Positions 43,489-51,658 of a DNA stretch of 64,000 bases are shown here, piece by piece. The stretch covers positions 2,822,523-2,886,522 of the forward strand of contig NZ_KB911579.1 of assembly GCF_000383575.1 (NCBI RefSeq), in the 5' to 3' direction. The translations under genes and the position numbers were made by a program. This stretch comes from Salinispora oceanensis (GTDB taxonomy: Bacteria > Actinomycetota > Actinomycetes > Mycobacteriales > Micromonosporaceae). Every line of letters starts with the position of its first letter. Within the stretch, counting starts at the first letter, position 1. Under the pieces are notes generated by a model, which saw only the letters and a list, made by a program, of their open reading frames with translations, searched no databases and was not told the origin of the DNA.

Positions 43489-44466
43489 CTACACCGAGTC
43501 TGCGTAATCGTATGCTATGAGGAAGCTGTCATCGAACTTCGGTCCGTAGGCCGAGCCAGGATCAAATGATTGGTGGCCGTAGAGACTGACTATCTTGCCG
43601 AGACCGTTCGAACCGTAGTCTTTTACGATAGGGCTACCCTTGCCCGCAGCGCTCCCTTTTCCGAACAGTTCGCAATCGCCTCCTACCTCGACTACCTCGG
43701 GATCACTGGAGAGGCTCATGTTGGAAAAGCAGAATCTCGGGGTTATGCTAGCGTATCCAAGTATGTGCACATAACCGGAAGTCTGGTATGTTGCCCACCC
43801 GTGGGCACCGTACTGTGACGTCACATCGTCATCATCGTGCAAGATTGCAAACCCGATATTGCTGCTAACCCTACCCTGTTGTGTCCAACCAGTCACGCTG
43901 GATAGAGTCCGGGGGACGTGTTTGTTCCACGGGGCAGTGGTATCTGGGCCGTTAAAATCGGAGAGCCAGGCCCAATTTTTTGCCCACTCTCCGTGCAAGT
44001 GGTTGTAGACGCAGTTCCCGGAGGTCAGGATCAGGTTGTTGTCGCCAACTATCGTGCTGCCAGTGCATACATAGTCTTGTCCGCCGGCTGTGTATCCAAC
44101 CAGGCCCTGCGAATTTGTGATCCGGTCCATAGTGCCGTTATCGGCGGTCGGCGGTACCGGGTCCATCGAAATTTCCGGAACATCGGATCGCGGTGACTGT
44201 GGGGCCTCTAGATTCATGTCCTCCGGAAGGGGTGCGGGTATGGCGTTGGCTATTCGCTCCGGAGTCCAGTATTCCTTAACCTTTTCGACAAGTGCTTCGC
44301 TGGTGATAGCCTGACCATCGCTGGTGCGATTGGGGTAGGAGACGCCGACACTAGTAGGGTCCGAATTAACCGGGGAGGACTGGTCTGCTTGGGCAGCGGG
44401 TGAAGCACTCCCAATGAGGGTCAATGCTAGGAATGCAGGCGCAGACCATCGTAGTAGTGGTCTCAA
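43489..44466 (-). CDS. Secreted trypsin-fold protein with substituted catalytic triad
   Basis: 325 aa from the TTG at 44466, after AAGGAAGG. A clear signal peptide (RPLLRWSAPAFLALTLIG, cleavage near AQA) leads to a propeptide-like segment and a trypsin-like domain (GYTAGGQDYVCTGSTIV ... ). At the three catalytic places the sequence is LTSGNC (usual TAGHC: His to Asn), SNIGFAIL (usual YDVAVV: Asp to Asn) and AAGKGSPIV (usual GSSGGPW: Ser to Lys). It therefore appears to be a pseudoprotease. The gene is less GC-rich than its neighbours, suggesting transfer. Confidence 0.75.
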   Translation of the reverse strand: MRPLLRWSAPAFLALTLIGSASPAAQADQSSPVNSDPTSVGVSYPNRTSDGQAITSEALVEKVKEYWTPERIANAIPAPLPEDMNLEAPQSPRSDVPEISMDPVPPTADNGTMDRITNSQGLVGYTAGGQDYVCTGSTIVGDNNLILTSGNCVYNHLHGEWAKNWAWLSDFNGPDTTAPWNKHVPRTLSSVTGWTQQGRVSSNIGFAILHDDDDVTSQYGAHGWATYQTSGYVHILGYASITPRFCFSNMSLSSDPEVVEVGGDCELFGKGSAAGKGSPIVKDYGSNGLGKIVSLYGHQSFDPGSAYGPKFDDSFLIAYDYADSV

Positions 44467-44529
44467 GGGTTTGTTTTCCTTCCTTTGTGAGTTGCGAGAT
44501 GACCATAGTCCTAAAAGGACAAACCACAC

Positions 44530-45035
44530 AATGAGTGTGTGATCTATGTCACCCTATGCCCGATTATGCCGTCATAGTCTTCGAGGTGACTCGTGGTGGG
44601 GTTTGGCCAGGGCCAGGTAGCTATGGTTGCCTTCCTGGCGCCGGGGCAGGGCAGCGTCCCCGCAGAACGGGCCGAGGACTCGCCACCGCCCAGGGCGTCC
44701 CGACGCGGGGCATTCCGCAGGTGGCCATGGACGTTGCCGGATGGGGAGCTCGCCGCCGCGTACGCACAGCTGGGAGCCTCCCTCCAGGAAGGCTGGTCGA
44801 CGCCGACCCGCTGCTGACGAGGTCGTCGCCCCCAGGGCTCCGGACACGGCCTCACCTACGCGGCCACGGTCATCCCGGACCGGCTTCGCGGAAGCATGTA
44901 TGACGCGCCCGTCGTCGGGGCGCGGACCTCGTCCCCGACCGAACAACTCGCCCACCTTCCCGGTCACCGGAGATACCGGCGATGAGGTGTACGGCGGCCG
45001 GGGCCTCGTGCGGTCCAGGTGTACGGCGGCAGCGG
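44530..45035. other. No recognisable gene
   Basis: About 500 bp with only antiparallel shadow frames. A short plus-strand stretch (VAMVAFLAPGQG, near 44620) resembles the start of an acyltransferase domain but does not continue. Confidence 0.4.
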
Positions 45036-45557
45036 TCAGAAGGCGCCGGTTGACCCGTCGGTCAGCTCGCGCAGGATGTCGGCGTGGCCGGTGTGCCGAG
45101 CCGTCTCTTGGATCACGTGCACCAGGATCCAGCGGAGCGAGACCTCGCCGAGCTGCGGCTGCGGCACCACATGATCGAGGTCGAATCGGGCTGCCACCGT
45201 GCGGGACCGAACGCACTCTGCCTCGTAGGCCGTCGCGAGCCGCTCGACGGTGTCGTCGTCGGTCAGGGTGAAGCTGGCCAGTGCGCTCTCCGCGGTGGCC
45301 AGGACAACCTCACCCTCGCTGGGGTCGAGTAGTGCCGAGAACCAGTTCCGCTCCACGAGGGTGAGGTGCTTGACCAGGCCGGCGACCGTGGTCGCGGACG
45401 GCACCAGGCGGCGAGCGGCATCGGTTTCGGAGAGCCCACGCAGCTTGCGCAGCACCGCGCCGCGGTGGAAGTCGAGGAAGGCTTCGAGCACCGCGCGTTC
45501 ACTGCCCGTGCGTACCTGCACCAGACCAACTGTGGGATCGACATTCCTCGTAACCAT
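45036..45557 (-). CDS. DinB-family (DUF664) putative thiol-dependent transferase
   Basis: 173 aa four-helix bundle. HLTLVERNW holds the first metal-ligand His, and VHVIQETARHTGHADILRE holds the H-x3-H type second set, so a metal site is intact. Actinobacterial members often use mycothiol. Substrate unknown. The ATG is preceded by a weak SD. Confidence 0.87.
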   Translation of the reverse strand: MVTRNVDPTVGLVQVRTGSERAVLEAFLDFHRGAVLRKLRGLSETDAARRLVPSATTVAGLVKHLTLVERNWFSALLDPSEGEVVLATAESALASFTLTDDDTVERLATAYEAECVRSRTVAARFDLDHVVPQPQLGEVSLRWILVHVIQETARHTGHADILRELTDGSTGAF

Positions 45558-45630
45558 GCCGGGACCCTAACCGACCGCTGGTGCCTTCACATCCCGAGTT
45601 TTCGCGAGCCCCTTCGACCGGGAGGTGGAG

Positions 45631-45679
45631 ACCGGTCAGGGGCGGGTCTCGGTTGCTAGAGTACCCGCCCCGGACCGGT
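45631..45679 (-). terminator. Strong hairpin after the lipase gene
   Basis: ACCGGTC-A-GGGGCGGGT (45631-45647) pairs with ACCCGCCCC-G-GACCGGT (45663-45679): 16 bp with one internal mismatch around a 15-nt loop. It lies 3' of the lipase gene on the minus strand, as expected for its terminator. Confidence 0.7.
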
Positions 45680-45768
45680 TGGCTGAGCGCGTTGGCCCGG
45701 GAGGTCTTCGCCGTCGGGCTGCCGGCGGTGGCTCCGCCAGAAACACAGTAGACCGCAGGCCGGTCTGG

Positions 45769-46437
45769 TCAGGCGATGAAGTCTCGGACCTTGGTGTAGT
45801 TGCTGGGGTCGTCGTTCATGTCGGTGTGCCCCTTGCAGCCCACGGAGGTGTTCACCGCGCCGTCGAGCTTCGCCGAACTGTCGGGGTTGATCAGTGCGTC
45901 ACACGTCGACCACAGGGTGGCGTAGTTGACGTTTCCCGGGGTTTCGTCGCCGGAGTTCAGCGAGTCGAGGAAACTGCTGCCGCGAATCATTTCCCGGCAC
46001 GAGGTGTAGAAAAAGCAGAACAGGGAGACGTCGGTTCCGTGGTTCACCCCGGCCACGGAGACGAAGTCGTCCACGGTGGCGGTCCCGCCGCCGTTCTTGA
46101 GGTACCAGCGGGAGCTCAGCGCTCCCATCGAGTGGGCGACGATATCAACCTTCGTGGCGCCGGTCGCGTCGAGCACCTCCTGCACCTTGGTGATGAGCTT
46201 CGATCCGGTGGTCGCGTTGGACTGCTTCCAGTCGTAGGACCAGTTGTGCAGCTCAGAGTCCTGGTAGCCGTCCGCCTTGAACTTGTTGATCCAGGTGTTC
46301 CAAGTGCTGGCGGAGCTGCTCAGCCCATGGACGAAGAGGACGGGATTGCGGACTGCGGCCTGTGCGGCCGACGGGGCGACCAGTGCCACCGTCGCCACCA
46401 GGGCGGCGGCGACGGCGGTGCGGACGAAGCGTCTCAT
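45769..46437 (-). CDS. Secreted triacylglycerol lipase/esterase
   Basis: 222 aa from ATG 46437. A signal peptide (RRFVRTAVAAALVATVALVA, cleavage after AQA) precedes an alpha/beta-hydrolase: oxyanion motif FVHGLSSSA, nucleophile elbow AHSMG (the first Gly of GxSxG is Ala, as in Bacillus-type lipases), and a late His in VGCKGHTDM. Cys pairs suggest disulfides. The length is that of small lipase-class-2 (LipA-like) enzymes. Confidence 0.88.
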   Translation of the reverse strand: MRRFVRTAVAAALVATVALVAPSAAQAAVRNPVLFVHGLSSSASTWNTWINKFKADGYQDSELHNWSYDWKQSNATTGSKLITKVQEVLDATGATKVDIVAHSMGALSSRWYLKNGGGTATVDDFVSVAGVNHGTDVSLFCFFYTSCREMIRGSSFLDSLNSGDETPGNVNYATLWSTCDALINPDSSAKLDGAVNTSVGCKGHTDMNDDPSNYTKVRDFIA

Positions 46438-46597
46438 GGGGGTCTCTTTCGATCCAGGCGGCCCAGAGTTCGGACCTGACGGTGGTGGGGTGGGAGACAA
46501 TCCAGTGACGAACGTCAATGTGACATGAGGGTGTCAGGGGGTGCTAGTGGTGTAATGTTTCAATCGGGTAACATCGATAGAAATTTGGTGTTGCTGG

Positions 46598-48223
46598 TCA
46601 GGGTAGGGGCGAATTCTCTTCGCGTAGCTTCGCCGACCCGGCGCCGACCGACCAGCCGGCAACCCACTGGCTGGATGTGGTCGGCTTGGTCCGGTCCGCC
46701 AGGTGGTACCAGTCCATTCGGCACGAGGCCTGGGTCACCTCCAGCACGCCGTAGCCGTGTCCGTCCAGTTCGGTCCAGCGCACGTGTGGATTCGTCGCGC
46801 GGATCAGGCTCGCACCGAGCTTGCTGATGACGTTGTCGGGCCGGAGTCGCAAGAAGTCGTCCACGTTGTCGGTGGTCACCGATGGCACCACGAATTCGGC
46901 GGCGGCCGGTGACCAGGGGCCGGTGGCTTTCGTCGTCAGTTCGTTGGCCCACGAGGTGTGGATATCCCCGGTGAGGAAGACGACATCACGGGTGTCGGTG
47001 GCGCGGAGATGGTCGACCAGATCGTTGCGGTCAGCGTTGTAGCCGTCCCACTGGTCGGCGTTGAGCACCAGGCCGTTCTGTGGCACGCCCAGCAGTTCGC
47101 CCAGCGGGCCGAGGAGCCAGGCGGGCAGCGTGCCGACATCGAGGCGAGAGATCATCACCGAGCTGCCGACCAGCTTCCATCGCGCGTCGGAGGCGGCCAG
47201 ACCGCTCTTCAGCCAGGTCATCTGGTCCTCACCGGTGATTGTCCGGTCGCCGTCGTCGACGTCGCCCCAGTTCTGCTCTGACCGGTACGTTCGCAGGTCC
47301 AGCATGGAGAGGTCGGCCAGTCGCCCGAAGCGGAGCCGGCGGTAGATGGCGCCGTCCACTCCCGCGCGTACGGGCATCCATTCCAGGTACGCCTGCCGCG
47401 CCGCGGCCAGCCGGGCCGCGTAGTCACCCTCATCGCCCGGGGTGTGGTTCTCCGCGCCGCCGGACCACGAGTTGTTGGCGACCTCGTGGTCGTCCCAGGT
47501 GATCGCCCAGGGTAGTGCGGCGTGCAGGGCCTGCAGGTCCGGGTCGGTCTTGTAGGTGGCGTGGCGGATGCGGTAGTCGGTCAGGGTGAGCGTCTCGTGC
47601 GGTGGGCTGACCGGACGGATGACCTGGCCCCCGGTGCCGAGCTCTCCGGTGCCGTACTCGTAGAGGTAGTCGCCGAGGTGCACGACGAGGTTCAGGTCGC
47701 CCCGCTCGGCCAGGTACCGGTAGGCCGCGAAGTAGCCACCCTCCCAGTTCGAGCAGGAGACCACGCCCAATCGCAGTCGATCGATCTCGGCGTCCAGGTC
47801 CGGCGCCGTCATCGTTCGCCCGGTCGGCGACCAGCCGCCGTCGTAGCCGAAGCGGTACCAGTACGTGGTGGCTGGCTCAAGCCCGGTTGCCTCGACGCGG
47901 ACGGTGTGGTCTCGCGCGGGCCCGGTGGGAATCGTCCCCTGTGCCAGCAGCGTGGTGAAGTCTGGGTCGGCGGAGATCTGCCAGGACACCTGCGCCTCGG
48001 GGCCGAGCCCGGAGCCGGGTTGGGCCTCCTCGGTCGGAGTTAGCCGGGTCCAGAGTAGGACCCCGTTGGGGAGGGGGTCGCCGGAGGCGACGCCATGCCG
48101 GAAGGCGCCGCTGGCGGCCTGCGCGGGATTGCCGCGGGCGACGGTGGCGCTGGCGAGGGCGGCGGTGCCAGCGGAGGCACCGGCCACCCGGAGTAAGGTC
48201 CGGCGATCAATTGCATTCATCAT
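46598..48223 (-). CDS. phoD: PhoD-family alkaline phosphatase/phosphodiesterase, Tat-exported
   Basis: 541 aa. The Tat signal peptide has RRTLLRVAGASAG. A fibronectin-like N-domain (about 38-140) leads into the PhoD domain with HLGDYLYEYG, TWDDHEVANNSW, MLDLRTYRS and FLTGDIHTSW, which carry the Fe/Ca ligands. It releases phosphate from mono- and diesters outside the cell and would use the TatB-type export system. A classical PHO box was not found upstream. Confidence 0.92.
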   Translation of the reverse strand: MMNAIDRRTLLRVAGASAGTAALASATVARGNPAQAASGAFRHGVASGDPLPNGVLLWTRLTPTEEAQPGSGLGPEAQVSWQISADPDFTTLLAQGTIPTGPARDHTVRVEATGLEPATTYWYRFGYDGGWSPTGRTMTAPDLDAEIDRLRLGVVSCSNWEGGYFAAYRYLAERGDLNLVVHLGDYLYEYGTGELGTGGQVIRPVSPPHETLTLTDYRIRHATYKTDPDLQALHAALPWAITWDDHEVANNSWSGGAENHTPGDEGDYAARLAAARQAYLEWMPVRAGVDGAIYRRLRFGRLADLSMLDLRTYRSEQNWGDVDDGDRTITGEDQMTWLKSGLAASDARWKLVGSSVMISRLDVGTLPAWLLGPLGELLGVPQNGLVLNADQWDGYNADRNDLVDHLRATDTRDVVFLTGDIHTSWANELTTKATGPWSPAAAEFVVPSVTTDNVDDFLRLRPDNVISKLGASLIRATNPHVRWTELDGHGYGVLEVTQASCRMDWYHLADRTKPTTSSQWVAGWSVGAGSAKLREENSPLP

Positions 48224-48428
48224 GGACTATGTCTACCGGAATGTGTGTTGGGTTCGCTACCGCCGGCTGCGGCGTCGGCGGTGCCCCGTCCGGGCGTCGA
48301 GAGGTTGCGGGGTGGGGCCGGAACGGGTCTCAAAAGGGTGAGGAGACCCGCCCTCCGGGTGGAAAATCCATTTTGTTCCTAATGTGATATCGCGCCCTCG
48401 CGGGTGGGGCAGGGCGGGGTGAAGCGTG

Positions 48429-48773
48429 ATGTACGCAGGGGCGGCGAGTATGGCGCTGGTCGCCGTAGTGGTCGTGGCGGGCTGCTACCTGGCGCACCGT
48501 GCGCTGGCGATTGCTCGTCGGCCGCTGCTGGTTTCGCCGTTCCAGTCCGGCTGGCCCCCCGCGGAGCACGCCCTGTCTCGGTACCACGTCCGTTGGTACC
48601 TGGTGACGGTGCTCTTCCTGGCGTTCGACGTGGAGATGCTCTTCATGTACCCGTGGGCGGTCGTCGTCGCCGACCTGGGGGCCACCGCCGTGGTGGAGAT
48701 GTTCGTCTTCCTGGCGGGCGTGCTCGTCGCGGTCGTGTGGGCCTGGCGGGAAGGCGCGCTGCGATGGGTGTGA
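48429..48773 (+). CDS. nuoA: Complex I subunit NuoA-like (orphan nuo cluster)
   Basis: 114 aa from ATG 48429 (a GTG at 48426 is adjacent). Three membrane helices are present, with RWYLVTVLFLAFDVEMLFMYPW in the second, which is the NuoA signature. The conserved loop PYECG of true NuoA reads SPFQSG here, losing the Cys and Glu that line the quinone-site entrance. It is the first gene of a tightly overlapping eight-gene operon. A small inverted repeat (GGGTCT/AGACCC, 48325-48349) precedes it. Confidence 0.88.
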   Translation: MYAGAASMALVAVVVVAGCYLAHRALAIARRPLLVSPFQSGWPPAEHALSRYHVRWYLVTVLFLAFDVEMLFMYPWAVVVADLGATAVVEMFVFLAGVLVAVVWAWREGALRWV

Positions 48774-49870
48774 GCGGTGCGCTGGCGCGGCTCGCCCTCC
48801 GGCACGCCCATTTGCTGGTCATTGAGGTGCCCGGGAACTGGCTGACCCGGGTCGCCGTCGAGCGGCTCGCGGGAGCCCGGGGGTGGCGGCTGGCGGTGTC
48901 ACCGGCGGACGCCGACATCCTGGCGGTGTGTGGATCGCCCGGACCCGAGCTGTCGCTGGTGGTGGCGAGCCTGTGGGAGCAGCTGCCCGGGCCGCGGGCC
49001 CGGATCGATGTCGCCGCGCCGGAGCTGGTGGCGGCCGCCCTGGACCAGGCGGAGGCCGTGCTGCGGGATACGCCCCGCCAGCGGCGGGACAGTGCCGCCC
49101 GGGACGGACGCGGACCCGACGACGCCTCGGACGACGACATCGCCTTGGCGCACGGCAGCGAGGATCGCGATGGGCTGGAGATGGACGTGCTACACGTGCG
49201 ACTCGGCCCGGTGCTGCCGGACTGGCCAGCCGGCCTGGTCCTCCGTGCTCACCTGCACGGCGACCTTGTTGCCAAGGCGCACGCGGGTGTCGTTGACGCT
49301 GGGCACGGGCCTGCCGGCGGTGCGCATGTCGTCGGTGGTGGCCCATCCGGCGAGGTCGGGCCGGCAGATGCTGCGGAGCTCGCCGCCCAACGCTGCGACA
49401 ACGCGGCGCGGCTACTGGCGCTGGCGGGCTGGCGGGACGCGGCCCAGCGGGCCCGCGTGGTCCGCGATCGGCTCCTGGCCGGCGAACGGTCGGCGGCGAC
49501 CACGGAGCTGGCGCGGCTGCGGCGCCGGGTCCGCCGCTCGCGGCTGCTGCGCTGGTCGCTGCGGCGGGTCGGGCCACTGCCGCCCGACGAACTGGCCCGG
49601 TTGGGGCTCGCCCCGGAGCTCACCGGTGACGTGTGGGACCGGCTCAACGGCATGCTCAGCCGGGCAGCCCTCACGGTCGGTGGTCCCGCCGGCGTGGCGG
49701 TCGGTCCCGTCGGCGTCGAGGCTGGTGCTCCCGCCGGCGTCCCGGTCGGTGTGCCGGCCACCCCGCCCGCGGCGGTCGCCAGCGTGGTGTCCGGGTGGGA
49801 CCTGGCCACCGCCCGGCTCATCGTCGCCAGTCTCGACATTGCCGCGTTGGGTGTGGTCACCGATGGCTGA
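48764..49870 (+). CDS. NuoB-NuoD-like fusion protein lacking cluster N2 ligands
   Basis: 368 aa. The N-terminal part (about 1-90) is like NuoB (SPADADILAVCGSPGPELSL, then WEQLPGPRARIDV). After an acidic linker, residues about 140-368 follow NuoD (LEMDVLHVRLGPVLPDWPAG, then CDNAARLLALAGW, a basic helix, and the C-terminal GWDLATARLIVASLDIAALG). Only two cysteines are seen, one per half, and none of the four that ligate N2 in NuoB is kept; the NuoD quinone residues near HGxxR are also missing. It overlaps nuoA by 10 nt and nuoH by 8 nt. The assignment is by pattern, not by search. Confidence 0.7.
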   Translation: MGVSGALARLALRHAHLLVIEVPGNWLTRVAVERLAGARGWRLAVSPADADILAVCGSPGPELSLVVASLWEQLPGPRARIDVAAPELVAAALDQAEAVLRDTPRQRRDSAARDGRGPDDASDDDIALAHGSEDRDGLEMDVLHVRLGPVLPDWPAGLVLRAHLHGDLVAKAHAGVVDAGHGPAGGAHVVGGGPSGEVGPADAAELAAQRCDNAARLLALAGWRDAAQRARVVRDRLLAGERSAATTELARLRRRVRRSRLLRWSLRRVGPLPPDELARLGLAPELTGDVWDRLNGMLSRAALTVGGPAGVAVGPVGVEAGAPAGVPVGVPATPPAAVASVVSGWDLATARLIVASLDIAALGVVTDG

Positions 49871-50792
49871 AGTGCCGGCAGCCGTCTCCGGTGGCTGGGC
49901 GCCGGTCGCGGCGGGGCTGCTGGGGACGCTCGCGGTCGCCGCGGCGCTGTTCGATGGCGCCCTGGCCGAACGGGCCGCCGGTGCCCGGCTCGGGACGGGG
50001 CGGCCAGTGGGTGAGGTGGCGCGGTTGCTGCGGCAGCGCCGGCGAACCACCGTCGCCGCGGACCGTCTGCTCTGGCGAATCGGCGGGGCCGGGCTGCTCG
50101 GGATGGCGCTGATGATCGTCACGGTGGTGCCGCTCGGGCGGTGGACCCTGTTCGACCTGGCCGTCGGGGTGGTGTGGGTTAACGCGCTCGATGTCCTGGC
50201 GTGGGCCTTCGTGTGGCTGACCGGGTGGGGCGCCAACTCCGCGTACACGATGGTCGGCGGTTACCGGTTCCTCGCACACGGATTGGCGTACGAGTTGCCG
50301 CTGATGTTCGCGCTGGTGGCGCCGGCGGTTGCGGCGTCCAGTCTGCGGGTGGGGGAGGTCGCCGCCGCGCAGCAGGGGTTGTGGTTTGTGGTGTGGATGC
50401 CGGTGGCCTTCGTCGTCTACTGCCTCGGCGTGGTGGCGATCGCGGTGTGGGGGCCCTTCTCGCCGGCGCTCGGTCGCGACCTGGCGGGTGGGGTGACGGC
50501 GGAGCTCTCCGGTGTGGACCGGCTGTTGTTTCTGGCCGGCCGGTACGCGCTGCTGGCGGCGGGAGCCGCCTTCGCCGTACCGATGTTCCTCGGTGGTGGG
50601 GCCGGGCCGCTGCTGCCGGCCTGGGCCTGGGTGCTGGTGAAGGCCACCGTGCTGCTGGCGGTGTTGGTGTGGCTGCGCCGTCGGGTGCCCGCGCTGCGTC
50701 CGGACGTGTTCATGGAGGTGGGCTGGCTGGTGCTGTTGCCGGCGGTGCTGCTGCAGGATCTCCTCGTCGCCGTCATCGTGATCGGAGGCTGA
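49863..50792 (+). CDS. nuoH: Complex I membrane subunit NuoH-like
   Basis: 309 aa, about eight membrane helices. GGYRFLAHGLAYELPLMFALVAP corresponds to the conserved NuoH core. The acidic loop of standard NuoH (PFDLPEAExELVAGxxxEYSG) is replaced by SPALGRDLAGGVTAELSGVD, so most of the Glu residues that couple quinone to the proton path are missing. It overlaps the fusion gene by 8 nt. Confidence 0.88.
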   Translation: MAEVPAAVSGGWAPVAAGLLGTLAVAAALFDGALAERAAGARLGTGRPVGEVARLLRQRRRTTVAADRLLWRIGGAGLLGMALMIVTVVPLGRWTLFDLAVGVVWVNALDVLAWAFVWLTGWGANSAYTMVGGYRFLAHGLAYELPLMFALVAPAVAASSLRVGEVAAAQQGLWFVVWMPVAFVVYCLGVVAIAVWGPFSPALGRDLAGGVTAELSGVDRLLFLAGRYALLAAGAAFAVPMFLGGGAGPLLPAWAWVLVKATVLLAVLVWLRRRVPALRPDVFMEVGWLVLLPAVLLQDLLVAVIVIGG

Positions 50793-50795
50793 GGC

Positions 50796-51359
50796 ATGCT
50801 CACCCACCTTGTCTTCTGGGGCCTCGCGGTCGTCGCGGTGCTCGCCGGGGTCGCCGTCTTCGTCGTCAACTCGATGGCTCGGGCCAGCTACTCCCTGGCG
50901 CTCTCCTTCATCGCGGTCGGCCTTCAGGTGCTCCTGCTGCAGCAGCTCTACGTTGGCGTACTGGTCATTCTGATGATGGTGATGGAGATGGCGATCATGG
51001 CCGTCTACATGAACATGTTCATGGGCATGAATCCAGCGATGATGTCGATGAACATGGTCCACGGTGCTCGGCACGCCCTACCGGTGTCGGTCGGGGTCTT
51101 TCTGCTCCTGGCCGCCGGGGCACTGTTCGCGCCCTGGCCGAGCCGTCGCGGCAGCCCGCCGGAGGACGTCACCGTCGCCCTCGGCACCGAGCTGATGGGG
51201 CCGAAGATGTTGACCATGGGAGTGGTGGGTGTGGTGATGGCGGCCACCATCGTCAGTGGGGTCGTCCTGGCCGCGCACCGCACCCGCTACGACCGGTTCG
51301 GGGACGACCTTCGTCGCCGTCGGGTGGCCGATCCGCAGCCGGGGGGAGTGGGGCGGTGA
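50796..51359 (+). CDS. nuoJ: Complex I membrane subunit NuoJ-like
   Basis: 187 aa, five membrane helices. VNSMARASYSLALSFIAVGLQVLLL and the Met-rich VLVILMMVMEMAIMAVYMNMFMGMN are the NuoJ TM2-3 region. Met richness here is higher than usual. Its stop overlaps the start of nuoK (GTGA). Confidence 0.85.
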   Translation: MLTHLVFWGLAVVAVLAGVAVFVVNSMARASYSLALSFIAVGLQVLLLQQLYVGVLVILMMVMEMAIMAVYMNMFMGMNPAMMSMNMVHGARHALPVSVGVFLLLAAGALFAPWPSRRGSPPEDVTVALGTELMGPKMLTMGVVGVVMAATIVSGVVLAAHRTRYDRFGDDLRRRRVADPQPGGVGR

Positions 51360-51658
51360 CGGTCCGGACTGTGCTGCTGGTGGCCGCGGCCCTGATCGCC
51401 GTCGGTTTGTACGGCGCCCTGTCCCAACAGGTCGTGGTGATGGTGATGATGGGCCTGGAGCTGATGCTCAACGGCCTGATCCTGGCCGTGGCCGGGCTGT
51501 GGTGGTTCTGCGCCCCCGACCCGTCCGGGCAGGTGCTGCTTCTGGTGGTCCTCACGGCGATGACGGTGGAGATGGCGATGGGCTTCGCCGTCGCCACTTC
51601 GCTGCACCGCCTACGGCGGTCGGATCTGACCGACACGGCCGCGGACCTGTCCGGATGA
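51356..51658 (+). CDS. nuoK: Complex I membrane subunit NuoK-like
   Basis: 100 aa, three membrane helices. Both membrane glutamates needed for proton transfer in NuoK are present, in MMGLELMLNG and TAMTVEMAMG. It starts with GTG overlapping the nuoJ stop and ends overlapping nuoL (ATGA). Confidence 0.9.
   Translation: MTVRTVLLVAAALIAVGLYGALSQQVVVMVMMGLELMLNGLILAVAGLWWFCAPDPSGQVLLLVVLTAMTVEMAMGFAVATSLHRLRRSDLTDTAADLSG

Noticed and set aside
44593..44817. Plus-strand frame with VAMVAFLAPGQG resembling a PKS acyltransferase start
   Set aside because: The similarity covers about 12 residues and nothing downstream follows the acyltransferase pattern; antiparallel frames are equally open here.
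48325..48349. GGGTCT/AGACCC inverted repeat upstream of nuoA as a riboswitch or operator
   Set aside because: Only 6-bp arms with no supporting motif; could be the end of an unrelated transcript.
46598..48430. PHO boxes upstream of phoD
   Set aside because: No pair of GTTCACC-like direct repeats was seen in the 200 bp upstream.
48404..49870. Long upstream extension of the NuoB-NuoD-like frame
   Set aside because: The first 120 codons are a shadow of nuoA; the ATG at 48764 fits the overlapping operon.
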